Below, in pieces: positions 1-8,795 of a DNA stretch of 41,879 bases (positions are counted from its first letter, which is position 1; every line of letters starts with the position of its first letter). Source of the stretch: an uncultured Oscillospiraceae bacterium (GTDB taxonomy: Bacteria; Bacillota; Clostridia; Oscillospirales; Ruminococcaceae); assembly GCA_900546885.1 (NCBI GenBank), contig UREN01000013.1, positions 1 to 41,879 of the forward strand, given 5' to 3'. A model generated the notes under the pieces. That model saw only the letters and a program-made list of their open reading frames with translations, had not been told where the DNA came from and made no database searches. The position numbers were made by a program, and so were the translations under genes.

Positions 1-4
1 ATCT

Positions 5-33
5 TTGCTTTTTGGCATGCCGGAAGATATAAT
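5..33 (+). promoter_or_regulatory. Putative sigma-A promoter of the RpiR-type gene
   Basis: A perfect TATAAT lies at 28-33 and a weak -35 (TTGCTT, 5-10) lies 17 bases upstream. It is about 60 bases before the start codon at 92. Only the -10 is strong. Confidence 0.55.
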
Positions 34-91
34 AAAATTAGAGAAAATTATTGGTTTTGCAAATGATTGGATTCGGTAGGCATGGGGGCAG

Positions 92-841
92 ATGAGCAAC
101 AAATATTATCTTTTTACAAACCAACTGACGGAAGAAGAACACAGGGTTATTGTAAGCATTGTCAAGCACATTGAAAACGGCGCGCGCAGGGTTGGCATCC
201 AGCAAATTGCCGATGAAAACTTTGTGTCCACTTCCTTTATCATGAAGCTTTGCAAGCGCCTGGGGTTTGGCGGCTACAGCGAGCTTTTTTACAGTTTGTC
301 GCAGCGCGTAAGCGAGGGCGCGCCCCAGGCGCTGCAGACGGCGCTGCAGGGGCTGGTGGATAATTACGACGAGGCGGCCATGGCCAGGTTCTGCGGGCTG
401 CTGGGCGCGCATCACGACCAAAAGCTCTTTGTGGTGGGGGCTGGCTTTGCCGACTTTGTGGCCGATTATATCGTCCAGCGCCTTGGTGTATGCGGCTTTA
501 TGGTGTTCAACCGGGTGCATTTTTACGATTACATGCTGTTCCGCCGCAGCGCCGACGGAAGAATGGTTACCAATATCGAGCCCTCGTTCATCATTGCCAT
601 TTCGCAAAGTGGGGAGACGGATATGGTGCTGCACGACGTGCAGCAGGCCAAAGAGCACGGGTTTCAGGTGGTTTCTTTCACAAGAAGGGAAGATTCCACG
701 CTGGCCAGCCTTTCAGACATTGTTTTTATCATCAATGCGTCCAAACAGGCGCTGATTGGCGAAGTGCCCAATTCCTTTTTTGGCAAGGTGATTCTGGCGT
801 TTGAAGAGCTGCTGGGCAGCTATTTTGAAACATGCTCTTGA
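92..841 (+). CDS. RpiR/MurR-family transcriptional regulator with SIS domain
   Basis: The 249-residue protein has the two-part layout of RpiR regulators. Residues about 1-77 form the HTH_6 DNA-binding domain (IQQIADENFVSTSFIMKLCK contains the helix-turn-helix). Residues about 105-230 form a SIS sugar-phosphate-binding domain (LFVVGAG and later IAISQSGET). Family members sense phosphorylated sugars or amino-sugar phosphates in the cytoplasm and control neighbouring catabolic genes. The ATG at 92 has only a weak, G-rich Shine-Dalgarno (GGGGG, about 84-88). The gene has its own promoter and is closed by a terminator, so it is a separate unit from the operon beginning at 1035. Position makes it the likely local regulator of that operon; this is inference, and the ligand is unknown. 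Confidence 0.9.
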   Translation: MSNKYYLFTNQLTEEEHRVIVSIVKHIENGARRVGIQQIADENFVSTSFIMKLCKRLGFGGYSELFYSLSQRVSEGAPQALQTALQGLVDNYDEAAMARFCGLLGAHHDQKLFVVGAGFADFVADYIVQRLGVCGFMVFNRVHFYDYMLFRRSADGRMVTNIEPSFIIAISQSGETDMVLHDVQQAKEHGFQVVSFTRREDSTLASLSDIVFIINASKQALIGEVPNSFFGKVILAFEELLGSYFETCS

Positions 842-848
842 AGAAAAA

Positions 849-889
849 GAAAAAGCTCTGTGGAGCGGCCCTCTCCGCAGAGCTTTTTT
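849..889 (+). terminator. Rho-independent terminator after the RpiR gene
   Basis: An inverted repeat (AGCTCTGTGGAG / CTCCGCAGAGCT, one G-T pair) encloses a short loop and is followed by six T. An A-rich tract precedes it. It separates the regulator from the phosphoesterase operon. Confidence 0.85.
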
Positions 890-943
890 CTGCTTTTTGG
901 GGCGGCAGCGCGGCCGGGAAATATTTTTCTGCAATCATGAATT

Positions 944-969
944 TTTTCCGAAGGGGAACATGTTATGAT
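944..969 (+). promoter_or_regulatory. Putative extended -10 promoter of the phosphoesterase/ABC operon
   Basis: TG-T-TATGAT at 961-969 fits an extended -10 element. The upstream region (T-rich, 941-949) offers only a weak -35. It lies about 65 bases before the first gene of the operon, downstream of the terminator at 849-889. Confidence 0.4.
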
Positions 970-1034
970 GAATTCAGAGAGGGGCGTGCGGCCCGGGCGC
1001 AAAAAAGCCATAAGCCCTTCTGTAGGAGGTGAAC

Positions 1035-1832
1035 ATGAAAAACGACATCGAAACCGTGGTGTTCGATTTGGATGGAACCGTTTACCAAAACACGGTGTTC
1101 CACCGCGACTACCTGCATTTTCTGGTAGAGGGCACCCGTTACGAAGGCTGGCACACGCAGCTGGTGGAATTTGCAGAACAGGTGTATGCCGGCAGGCGGC
1201 TGCAAATGAACTGCTTTTACAGCCCCAAAAGGCTTGCCTGCCAAACGCCGGAAGCGTTTTTCTGCGCGCTGGAACAGTGCCTGTGCCCACCGCTGGCCTA
1301 TCAAGAGGCGCTGCTGCGGCAGGATATTCTTTACCTGGGGGACGCCTGGGCCGTGGTGATTTTAATTGGCAAAGCGCTGGGCCTGTTGGAGGGCGCGCGA
1401 AACGAAGCCGTATTCCGGCGCACGCGCCAAAAGATGGAGCAGGACGGCATTGAGGGCTGCCCGGCGCTGGCGGAAGAGATTCGGCGGCTGGCCATGCGGC
1501 GGCGTGTGGTGCTGCTCAGCAATTCCTACCAGAACACCGTGGAGGAATTTTTGAAGCAGTTGGGCATGGCTCACACGTTTCCGGTGCTGTGCTGCAGCGC
1601 AAACAAACCCGCAGATATGATTCGCAACCTTCACCGGGCCGTGCCCGAGGCCGCCGCGCGGCCGCAGGCCGTGGTCTCCATTGGGGACAACGCGTTTAAC
1701 GACCTGATGCCGGTTGCGGCGCTGGGCGGAAAAACCGTGTGGCTGAACCCATACCCGCATATCCGCCGCCCGCACTGCGATGTGGAATTAAGGACCTTGC
1801 AGGAACTGTGTGCTTATCTTGCGAGTCTTTAA
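1035..1832 (+). CDS. HAD-superfamily hydrolase (probable cytoplasmic phosphatase)
   Basis: This 265-residue protein has the HAD motifs in order: motif I FDLDGT (Asp11 nucleophile, Asp13), motif II LLSNS in the middle, a lysine in SANKPADM for motif III, and motif IV SIGDNAFNDL near residue 215. The insert between motifs I and II is long enough for a C1-type cap. There is no signal peptide. The ATG at 1035 is preferred over an in-frame GTG at 1029 because AGGAGG (1024-1029) sits five bases before it and overlaps the GTG. It is the first gene of an operon with an ABC importer and three other phosphoesterase-like enzymes, so a role in releasing phosphate from an imported or partly processed ester is likely. 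The substrate cannot be read from sequence. Confidence 0.85.
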   Translation: MKNDIETVVFDLDGTVYQNTVFHRDYLHFLVEGTRYEGWHTQLVEFAEQVYAGRRLQMNCFYSPKRLACQTPEAFFCALEQCLCPPLAYQEALLRQDILYLGDAWAVVILIGKALGLLEGARNEAVFRRTRQKMEQDGIEGCPALAEEIRRLAMRRRVVLLSNSYQNTVEEFLKQLGMAHTFPVLCCSANKPADMIRNLHRAVPEAAARPQAVVSIGDNAFNDLMPVAALGGKTVWLNPYPHIRRPHCDVELRTLQELCAYLASL

Positions 1833-1836
1833 GATA

Positions 1837-1853
1837 GGGCGCACACCGCGCCC
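1837..1853 (+). other. Small intercistronic hairpin
   Basis: GGGCGC / GCGCCC with a five-base loop just after the HAD stop codon, without a T run. It may affect mRNA stability ahead of the highly expressed binding-protein gene. Role uncertain. Confidence 0.35.
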
Positions 1854-1891
1854 GAAAATAAGAGGCCATTTGAATTCAGGAGGTAGGAAAA

Positions 1892-3196
1892 ATGAGTAGA
1901 AAACGCATTCTTTCGCTTTTGCTTTCGGCTGCCATGCTGATGATGCTGCTTGCCGGTTGCGGCGGGCAACAGACGTCCAGTGCTGCCGGCAGTGCACAAA
2001 GCCAGGCCAGCGGCGAAAAAACGCAGATTGTGCTGTGGCACACCTATACAGACGCGCACGAAGAAGCGCTGCTGAAAGTGGTAGATTCCTTCAACGCCTC
2101 GCAGGACGAATATGAGGTGGTGGCCGAGCAGCAGCCGTACAGCGAGTTTGACGCCAAGCTGATGCAGGCTGTGCGCAACGGCACGGGCCCGGATATGGTG
2201 ACCATGTTCCCCTCGGACGCCATCAACTATATGGAAGAAAACCTTCTGGTAGACCTTGCCCCCTATATCAATGACCCGGAGATTGGCGTGCCCAATTTCA
2301 AAGAGAGCATGTCTGCGGGCATGTATGAGGAAATTACACAGTGGGGGGAAGATTCCATCTACCTGTTCCCCATCACCGCCACAGGGGAAGTGCTGTTCTA
2401 CAACAAGACGATGTTCGACAAATACGGCCTGGAAGCGCCCCAGACATGGACAGACGTGGAAGAGGCCAGCAAAGTAATTTATGAAAACGAGGGCATTCCC
2501 GGCTTTGGCACAGACTCTGTCACCGACACTTATCAGTGCCTCATCCGCCAGGCGGGCAGCGGCTATATTGACGCAGAGGCCAAGACGATGGACATTGACG
2601 AGACCATTGGCAAAGAGAAGCTGCAGTGGTTTGCCGACGGCGTGCAGGCGGGCTATTTCCGCCTGGTGGGGGAAGACCAGTACTTCTCCAACCCCTTCGG
2701 CAGCCAGGCTGTGGCGTCCTACATTGGTTCCAGCGCGGGCATCAGCTATGTGCAGGCGGCCATTGGCGACGCCTTTGAGCTGGGCTGCGTGCCCATCCCG
2801 CAGGAAGGGCCTGTGAAATACATCTCCCAGTGGGCCAGCAACTATGTGTGCCTGAGCAAGGATGAAGCCCACGCCCGCGGCGCCTACCTGTTTATGAAAC
2901 ACTTCTCTTCGGAAGAAGTGGTGGTGGATTGGGCCATTGTGTTCGGCGCAGTGCCGGTGTTTGCCGAGGCGCGCGAGAACGAGCGCTTCCAGGAATTTGT
3001 GCAGACGGATGCCGCCATCAAAGCGCTGACGGAAGAAATTGATTATACCGGCATGCTGCCCAGCATTCCCGGCGCGGCAGACGTGCGCACCGAGATTGAC
3101 AAGATGGTGCAGAACGTTTCGCTGGGCCTTTCGGATGTGGACACGGCCTACGACACCTTTATCACGGCCAGCAACAACGCCCTTGCAGCGGCCTGA
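1892..3196 (+). CDS. ABC importer substrate-binding lipoprotein (family 1, UgpB-like)
   Basis: The 434-residue protein starts with a lipoprotein signal peptide whose lipobox is LAGC (near residue 23), followed by a Ser/Gln/Ala-rich linker. The body has the family 1 carbohydrate/glycerol-phosphate binding-protein pattern: IVLWHTYTD early, FNASQDEYEV, and VLFYNKTMFDKYGL around residue 170. It would be anchored outside the membrane and deliver ligand to the permeases encoded at 7048 and 7970. A strong AGGAGGT lies before the ATG. The gene sits between the HAD hydrolase and the MBL hydrolase rather than beside its permeases. The WH motif resembles UgpB and related proteins, so a phosphorylated or polyol ligand is suggested by context, but sugar binding cannot be excluded. 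Confidence 0.88.
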   Translation: MSRKRILSLLLSAAMLMMLLAGCGGQQTSSAAGSAQSQASGEKTQIVLWHTYTDAHEEALLKVVDSFNASQDEYEVVAEQQPYSEFDAKLMQAVRNGTGPDMVTMFPSDAINYMEENLLVDLAPYINDPEIGVPNFKESMSAGMYEEITQWGEDSIYLFPITATGEVLFYNKTMFDKYGLEAPQTWTDVEEASKVIYENEGIPGFGTDSVTDTYQCLIRQAGSGYIDAEAKTMDIDETIGKEKLQWFADGVQAGYFRLVGEDQYFSNPFGSQAVASYIGSSAGISYVQAAIGDAFELGCVPIPQEGPVKYISQWASNYVCLSKDEAHARGAYLFMKHFSSEEVVVDWAIVFGAVPVFAEARENERFQEFVQTDAAIKALTEEIDYTGMLPSIPGAADVRTEIDKMVQNVSLGLSDVDTAYDTFITASNNALAAA

Positions 3197-3250
3197 CAGG
3201 CAGGCACTCTGGCAATAAACGGCCGCCTGGGCCGGACGGGAGGAAAAGAA

Positions 3251-4693
3251 ATGGGAAACAGGCAGACAGAATTTGTGATGTATTCAGGCCTTCACACCAT
3301 TGGCGGCGTCAACATGGCCATCACCTACGGAAATGACCGCGTGATTTTTGAATGCGGCCTGGCGTACGACCCGGCCACCGACGTGTTTGACGGCACCGTC
3401 CGGCCCAGGGATAAAAACTGGGTGCGCGATAAGCTGCGGCTGGGCATCCTTCCGCGCATCGAGGGCATCTACCGCAGGCAAGACCTGGGGGATGACCCTT
3501 TGGAAAGCGCGGAAGAAAGCCAATTGAACACCGCTGTCTTCATCACGCACCTTCATTTGGACCACATGGCGTTTATGGGCATGATTGCGCCGCAGGTGCC
3601 GGTGTACCTGCACCACAACGCCCAATGCATCGAGCGCGCGCTGGAAGCCACCGGGCAGGGCGTAGAGACGCTGCAGCGCACCTACTGCGACATTGTGCCG
3701 GGCCAGCCCGTGCACGTGGGCGCCATTGAAGTGCTGCCCATTCTGTGCAAGGCGAAAAGCTATTACGACTTTGCCTTTTTTATCCGCACGCCGGACGGCA
3801 CTGTCCACTGGACGGGCGATTTATGCCTGCACGGCACCGAGGCGGAAAAGACGCTGCGCCAGATGGAATTTTTAAAACAGCAGGAAGTGGATGTGCTGCT
3901 GTGCGACTGCACCTCGTTTATGGACAGCGTGATGAAACTGATGTACCCCACCATGGAGGCGTCCGCTGTGCGCCCGTCGCCGGAAGTGCCGCAGGGCATG
4001 CTGAGCGAGCGGGAATATTACGATGGCCTGTTTGAGCACATCAAGGGGCGCAGCGGCCTGTGCGTGTTCAACTATTACCAGCGCGAGATGGAAGACGCCG
4101 AAAAGTTTCTGGCATGGGCTGCCGCCACCAAGCGCGCGTGTGTGTTCGAGCCGGACGCCGCCTATATTGTGTGGAAGTTCTTCCAGATAGAGCCGTTTGT
4201 CTATTTGCCCGACACGCTGCCCTACAGCGGGCCGCGCAAGCAGTGGCCCGCCTGGCTGAAAGAGCTTGCCGCCCATGCCAAATTTGTGCAGCGCGCGGAT
4301 ATTTGGGCCAACCCGGCCGGCTATATGCTGCAAAACAGCTACCCGCATATTCTAGAGCTGCTCAGCCTTCCCAGCCAGGGCGCCGCCTACCTGCATGCAG
4401 ACGGCACGCCCATTGGCGAGTTTGACCCGGCATATGCCAACCTGCGCCGCATTGTGCAGCGCGCCGGGTTTGAATATGTAACCTTCTTCTGCGAAAATTA
4501 CTTCGGCCACGGCTACCCCTGTCAGGTGAAGTATTTTGTGGACGAGGTAGACCCGCACGTGCTGATTCCGTGCCATTCCTATAACCCGGAGCGGCTGCTG
4601 CCCAACCATGGCAGGCAGCTTTTGCCGGAACTGTACCGAACTTACATTTTAAAAGACCACACGCTGACGGAGAAGGAGGCCCAACATGCCTAA
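3251..4693 (+). CDS. Metallo-beta-lactamase-fold hydrolase with beta-CASP-like C-terminal half
   Basis: The 480-residue protein has the zinc-binding signature HLHLDH at residues 100-105 and the TGD motif at 188-190 (Asp190). Its C-terminal half has features like RNase J and other beta-CASP nucleases: a GLCVFNYYQREMEDAEKF segment, then FGHGYPCQVKYFVDEVDP and IPCHSYNPE near the end, matching beta-CASP motifs B and C. The usual His between motif 2 and the TGD motif (VDHS in RNase J) seems replaced by LCKA near residues 165-169; this alignment is by eye. There is no signal peptide and no RNase J C-terminal domain. The stop codon overlaps the next gene by eight bases, so the two are translationally coupled. 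A phosphodiesterase or nuclease-like activity on an imported substrate is plausible, but the exact function is unknown. Confidence 0.8.
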   Translation: MGNRQTEFVMYSGLHTIGGVNMAITYGNDRVIFECGLAYDPATDVFDGTVRPRDKNWVRDKLRLGILPRIEGIYRRQDLGDDPLESAEESQLNTAVFITHLHLDHMAFMGMIAPQVPVYLHHNAQCIERALEATGQGVETLQRTYCDIVPGQPVHVGAIEVLPILCKAKSYYDFAFFIRTPDGTVHWTGDLCLHGTEAEKTLRQMEFLKQQEVDVLLCDCTSFMDSVMKLMYPTMEASAVRPSPEVPQGMLSEREYYDGLFEHIKGRSGLCVFNYYQREMEDAEKFLAWAAATKRACVFEPDAAYIVWKFFQIEPFVYLPDTLPYSGPRKQWPAWLKELAAHAKFVQRADIWANPAGYMLQNSYPHILELLSLPSQGAAYLHADGTPIGEFDPAYANLRRIVQRAGFEYVTFFCENYFGHGYPCQVKYFVDEVDPHVLIPCHSYNPERLLPNHGRQLLPELYRTYILKDHTLTEKEAQHA

Positions 4694-5978
4694 GCTTCTG
4701 GTGTTCTGCATCGATGCGCTGTGTGCGTCCGATGTCGCCTACATGAAAACGCTGCCCCATTTCGGCAAACTGCTGCGGGAGGGGGCGCTGGTGGAACAGA
4801 TAGACCCGGTGTTCCCGGCGCTTACCTACACCTGCCATACATCCATCCTCACCGGCGTCTACGCCGGCCGCCACGGCATTCTGCACAACGAGGTGCTGCG
4901 GCGCGGCGGGCAAAGCAATGCGCCCTGGCACTGCATGAAACAGGACGTAAAGGCGCCCACCCTGCTGGACGTGGCCCATGCGCACGGCATGACGGTGTGC
5001 TCGCTGAGCTGGCCTGTCTCCGGCGGGGCAGATTACGACATGAACATGCCGATGATTGTGCCGTACCACTACGACGGCTATGAGCCGGAACAATACCTTG
5101 CCGGCACGGCCACCGAAAATTTGATGCAGCGCTATTTCTATAAGCACGGGCGCTTTTTGAAAGGGCCAGACCGCAGCCTGGACCTTTACACCATGGCGCT
5201 TGCGCTGGATATTCTGGAAGATTTTGAGCAGCCGGACATCATGCTGGTGAAAATGTGCGATTTGGACTCTGTGCGCCACACCTACGGCGTGTTCCACCAG
5301 AACACCAAGGTGCAGCTGCGCAGGCATGACGAAGAGCTGGGCGCCCTTCTGGAGTGCCTGCGGCGCAAGGGAACGCTGGAACAGACCAACGTTGTGGTGC
5401 TGGGCGACCATGGGCAGACGGACATCCGCGATGTGCTGCTGATGAACGTGCTGTTCAAAAAACACGGCCTGCTGCAGGCAGACAGCCAGGGCAATATCAC
5501 CCACTTTGACGCGTTCTGCCATTCCACGGGCCTTGCCGGGCTGATTGAAGTGCGGGACCCGCAGGATGCCGCCCTGATGCAGAAGGTGCGCGCGCTGCTG
5601 GAGAGCCTGAAAGAGGACAAGGAGATTCAGCTGAGCACCGTGATGGACGCGAAACAGGCCAAAGAGGCATTTGGCGCGTACGGGCCCTTCGATTTCGTCA
5701 TTGAAAGCGCGCTGCCCATCTCGTTCGGGGAGGACGCTGCCGGCGAGCTTTGCTGGGGCTCGCGCATGCCGGGCGACCACAAAATAGGCGCGGCCACGCA
5801 CGGCGGCACCCCGCGCCGCGAGCAGGTGACCACCTTCTTCGCCTGGGGCCCCGCGGTGAAGCCGGGCGTGGTGCCGGGCCACCGCTCCATGGTGGACGAG
5901 GCGCCCACCATGGCACGCATGCTGGGGCTGCAGATGGAACAGATCGATGGCAGGCCCATCGAAGAGATTTTGAGGTGA
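4686..5978 (+). CDS. Alkaline-phosphatase-superfamily phosphodiesterase (NPP-like)
   Basis: The 430-residue protein matches the nucleotide pyrophosphatase/phosphodiesterase branch of the alkaline phosphatase superfamily. Visible metal and catalytic residues are Asp10 (FCIDAL), the nucleophile Thr47 in FPALTYTCHTS, Asp194 and His198 (CDLDSVRHTYG), Asp241-His242 (LGDHGQTD) and His372 (THGGT). These proteins hydrolyse phosphodiesters or phosphonates with two zinc ions. Most family members are secreted, but this one starts directly with the first beta strand and has no signal peptide, so it should act in the cytoplasm. It overlaps the MBL gene and is followed five bases later by the ABC ATPase. 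The likely job is to cut an imported phosphodiester; the substrate is not determined. Confidence 0.88.
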   Translation: MPKLLVFCIDALCASDVAYMKTLPHFGKLLREGALVEQIDPVFPALTYTCHTSILTGVYAGRHGILHNEVLRRGGQSNAPWHCMKQDVKAPTLLDVAHAHGMTVCSLSWPVSGGADYDMNMPMIVPYHYDGYEPEQYLAGTATENLMQRYFYKHGRFLKGPDRSLDLYTMALALDILEDFEQPDIMLVKMCDLDSVRHTYGVFHQNTKVQLRRHDEELGALLECLRRKGTLEQTNVVVLGDHGQTDIRDVLLMNVLFKKHGLLQADSQGNITHFDAFCHSTGLAGLIEVRDPQDAALMQKVRALLESLKEDKEIQLSTVMDAKQAKEAFGAYGPFDFVIESALPISFGEDAAGELCWGSRMPGDHKIGAATHGGTPRREQVTTFFAWGPAVKPGVVPGHRSMVDEAPTMARMLGLQMEQIDGRPIEEILR

Positions 5979-5983
5979 AGCCA

Positions 5984-7051
5984 ATGCAAATCACGTTAGA
6001 GCATCTCACAAAGCGGTTCGGTGACACCGTAGCCGTCAACGACCTGTGTGTCACGCTGGAGAGCGGCAAGCTCACCGCGCTGCTGGGGCCGTCCGGCTGC
6101 GGAAAATCCACCGTACTGAATATGATATCCGGCATTCTGCCGGTGTCTGCGGGCCGCGTTTTGTTTGACGAAAAAGACGTCACCCCCCTGCCGCCGGAAA
6201 AGCGCGGGGTGGGCCTTGTGTTTCAGAATTATGCGCTGTACCCGCACATGACGGCGCTGCAGAACATCTGTTTTCCGATGGAGATTCGCCATATCCCGAA
6301 AAAAGAGCGCCTGGAGCGCGCCAGGCAGCTGGCGGATATGGTGCATATCACCCCTTACTTGAACCGCAAGCCGGCGCAGCTTTCCGGCGGCCAGCAGCAG
6401 CGCGTGGCCATTGCCCGCGCGCTGGCAAAAGAGCCGCAGGTGCTTTTGCTGGACGAGCCGCTGAGCAACCTGGACGCAAAGCTTCGGGTAGAGATGCGCG
6501 AAGAAATCCGGCGCATCCAGCGCGAGGCGGGCATCACCACCATCTTTGTCACACACGACCAGGAAGAGGCCAGCAGCATTGCCGACCAGGTGGTGCTGCT
6601 GCGCGAGGGCGTGCTGCAGCAGCGCGCCACCGCGCGCGAGCTGTACGACGAGCCCGTCAACCTGTTTGCGGCCGATTTTCTGGGCACGCCGCCCATCAAC
6701 AAGCTCAGCGCCACCATGCGCGGCGGCAAAATTTTGCTGGATGGCAGCGATATTTCGCTTTCTTTGCCGTTGAAACAGGCCCCGGCGGACGGAACGGCCG
6801 TTGTGCTGGCTGTGCGCGCCGAAAGCATCTGCCTGGCGGGGCAGGGCGGCGCCAGCCTGAAAGCGGAAGTAAAAGAACGCTATTCCATTGGCAAAGACGA
6901 GCTTGTGCTTTTGCAGGTGGGCCAGGCCCAGCAGATGCGAGGCTTTGTGCCCGGCAACGAAGTCATTCGGGAGGGCGACTGCCTTTCCATCACCCTGGGG
7001 CAGAAAGGCGTGTTCCTGTTTGACGCACAAACGGGGGAGCGGTTTGCATGA
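5984..7051 (+). CDS. ABC importer ATP-binding protein (UgpC/MalK type)
   Basis: The 355-residue ATPase has Walker A GPSGCGKST (35-43), signature LSGGQQQR, Walker B LLLDEPLSNLDA, and the switch histidine in FVTHDQEE. A C-terminal region of about 110 residues is a TOBE-type regulatory domain, as in MalK and UgpC. The ATG at 5984 is chosen because GAGGTG sits six bases upstream; the reading frame stays open further upstream, but that lies inside the preceding gene. It couples to the permeases at 7048 and 7970, with a four-base overlap to the first. The second importer in this window (17929-21079) has no ATPase gene, so this subunit might energise both, as MsmK does in streptococci; that is inference. 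Confidence 0.93.
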   Translation: MQITLEHLTKRFGDTVAVNDLCVTLESGKLTALLGPSGCGKSTVLNMISGILPVSAGRVLFDEKDVTPLPPEKRGVGLVFQNYALYPHMTALQNICFPMEIRHIPKKERLERARQLADMVHITPYLNRKPAQLSGGQQQRVAIARALAKEPQVLLLDEPLSNLDAKLRVEMREEIRRIQREAGITTIFVTHDQEEASSIADQVVLLREGVLQQRATARELYDEPVNLFAADFLGTPPINKLSATMRGGKILLDGSDISLSLPLKQAPADGTAVVLAVRAESICLAGQGGASLKAEVKERYSIGKDELVLLQVGQAQQMRGFVPGNEVIREGDCLSITLGQKGVFLFDAQTGERFA

Positions 7052-7959
7052 AAAGAAAGAAAGACGGCGCGCAGGGCGCGCCCGGGCTGAAAAGCCTGTG
7101 GGAACCGGCCGCTTACCTGCTGCCCTTCTTAATTGGGCTGGCCGTGTTTGTGGTATATCCGTTTATCAATGTGTTTCTGATTTCGTTTCAGAATGACTAC
7201 AACATGATGACAGGCGCGTTTGACGGCTTTGGGGTAGAGAATTACCGCAAAATACTGGCTGACCCCAATTTTTTGAACGGCCTGCGCAACACGGCGCTGT
7301 ACGTTGTGTTTGTGGTGCCGGTGTCCACGGCCATCTCGCTGGGCATCGCCTCTATGCTGAACGCCAATATCCGCCTGAAGGGCCTGTTCCAGACGTGTTA
7401 TTTTCTGCCCATGGTCACCTCCATTACGGCGGTGGGCCTGGTGTGGAAGTGGATGTTCAACTATGACTACGGCCTCATCAATTACTTTTTGTCGTTCTTC
7501 GGGGTGGAGGCCATCAACTGGCTCAACGACCCGAAGTACAACCTGGCCGCACTGATTCTTTACGGCATTTGGAATATGCTGCCGTTCACCACCATTCTGC
7601 TTTTGTCCGGCTATCAGAACATCGACCGGCAGTATTACACGGCTGCGCGGGTGGACGGCGCAAAGCAGGCGCGCATCTTTTTGCGCATTACGGTGCCGCT
7701 GCTGGCGCCCACCATTGGCCTGACGCTGATTGTGAACACCATCACGGCCTCCAAGGTGTTTACCGAGCTGTTCCCTCTGTTCAACGGCAACCCCGGCTCG
7801 GCATATTCGCTGTATACGGTGGTGTACTACCTGTACGATATGTTTTATACAAAGTGGGAGCTGGGCCCCGCGGCGGCAAGCGCCGTTGTGCTGTTTGCCA
7901 TTGTGCTTGTGCTGACGGTGCTGCAGCTGTTTGTGCAGCGCAAATGGAAGAATTACTGA
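7048..7959 (+). CDS. ABC importer permease, UgpA/MalF-like
   Basis: The 303-residue integral membrane protein has about six hydrophobic segments and the EAA-loop signature of binding-protein-dependent permeases (YYTAARVDGAKQARIF, around residue 195), which contacts the ATPase. The long first periplasmic-side loop and order before a second permease match UgpA/MalF-type subunits. It overlaps the ATPase gene by ATGA and is followed ten bases later by its partner permease. It should form a heterodimeric channel with the product of 7970-8788. Confidence 0.92.
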   Translation: MKRKKDGAQGAPGLKSLWEPAAYLLPFLIGLAVFVVYPFINVFLISFQNDYNMMTGAFDGFGVENYRKILADPNFLNGLRNTALYVVFVVPVSTAISLGIASMLNANIRLKGLFQTCYFLPMVTSITAVGLVWKWMFNYDYGLINYFLSFFGVEAINWLNDPKYNLAALILYGIWNMLPFTTILLLSGYQNIDRQYYTAARVDGAKQARIFLRITVPLLAPTIGLTLIVNTITASKVFTELFPLFNGNPGSAYSLYTVVYYLYDMFYTKWELGPAAASAVVLFAIVLVLTVLQLFVQRKWKNY

Positions 7960-7969
7960 GGTGAAGCTG

Positions 7970-8788
7970 ATGAAGGTGCTGAAACGGATTATTTTATACA
8001 CACTGCTTGCCCTTGGTGCGCTGATTATGGTGTTTCCCTTCTTTTGGATGCTGCTTTCCTCGGTGAAAACGGCCGCAGAGGTGAACACCATGCCGCCCAC
8101 GTTCTGGCCTGCCGAGCCCGTGTTTGAAAACTATACCTTTGCATTTTCCAAGGCGCCGTTCGGAATTTATTTTGTCAACTCGGTTATTGTGACGGTGGCC
8201 TGTGTGGCCACCACCATGTTCACCACCATTCTGGCGGCATTCGCCTTTTCGCGGCTCAAATTTCCCGGGCGGGACCTGTTGTTTTCGCTTACGCTTTCCA
8301 TGATGATGGTGCCGTTCGAGATGCTTATCATCACCAACTACTCCACCATTGTAAAGATGGGGCTTATTGACACACTGGCCGCGCTGATTATTCCGTTTAC
8401 CACAAGCATTTTTTACACATACATCCTGCGCAACTTCTTTTTATCTGTGCCAGACAGCCTGTATTACTCTGCGCGGGTGGACGGCGCAGGCAACTGGACC
8501 TACCTGTGGCGCATCATGGTGCCCATTGCCAAACCGGCGCTGGTCACCATCGGCCTGCTGAACGCCATCACCTGCTGGAACTCATTTTTGTGGTCGGTGC
8601 TGGTTACCAACAGCACCGAGGTGCGCACGCTTCCGTTTGGCCTGTATGCCTTCATGACGTCCAGCGGCATCCGGTACGAGCGGCTGATGGCCGCCGCCAC
8701 CATTGTGGTGGTGCCCATGATTATTCTGTTCATCTTCTGCCGCAAAAGCATCGTCACCGGCGTGTCGCGCGGCGGCCTGAAGGGGTGA
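7970..8788 (+). CDS. ABC importer permease, UgpE/MalG-like
   Basis: The 272-residue permease has six predicted hydrophobic segments and an EAA loop (YYSARVDGAGNWTYLW). The ATG at 7970 is preferred: GAGGTG at 7958-7963, overlapping the previous stop, lies six bases before it. An in-frame GTG at 7961 overlaps that site and is less likely. The N-terminus then begins MKVLKRIILYTLL, typical of this subunit. It pairs with the permease at 7048. The nucleotidase gene starts seven bases after its stop. Confidence 0.92.
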   Translation: MKVLKRIILYTLLALGALIMVFPFFWMLLSSVKTAAEVNTMPPTFWPAEPVFENYTFAFSKAPFGIYFVNSVIVTVACVATTMFTTILAAFAFSRLKFPGRDLLFSLTLSMMMVPFEMLIITNYSTIVKMGLIDTLAALIIPFTTSIFYTYILRNFFLSVPDSLYYSARVDGAGNWTYLWRIMVPIAKPALVTIGLLNAITCWNSFLWSVLVTNSTEVRTLPFGLYAFMTSSGIRYERLMAAATIVVVPMIILFIFCRKSIVTGVSRGGLKG

Positions 8789-8795
8789 GCGGGCT

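Noticed and set aside
38..658. Long minus-strand frame opposite the RpiR gene, rich in His and Gln
   Set aside because: It is the complement of a well-supported gene; His/Gln/Ala-rich composition without family motifs is typical of antisense frames in GC-rich DNA. The same applies to the long minus frames at 1829-2902, 4362-5984, 5996-7030 and 9003-10439.
5750..5983. N-terminal extension of the ABC ATPase
   Set aside because: The extension overlaps the preceding phosphodiesterase gene in another frame and is Arg/Pro/His-rich; a good ribosome site points to 5984.
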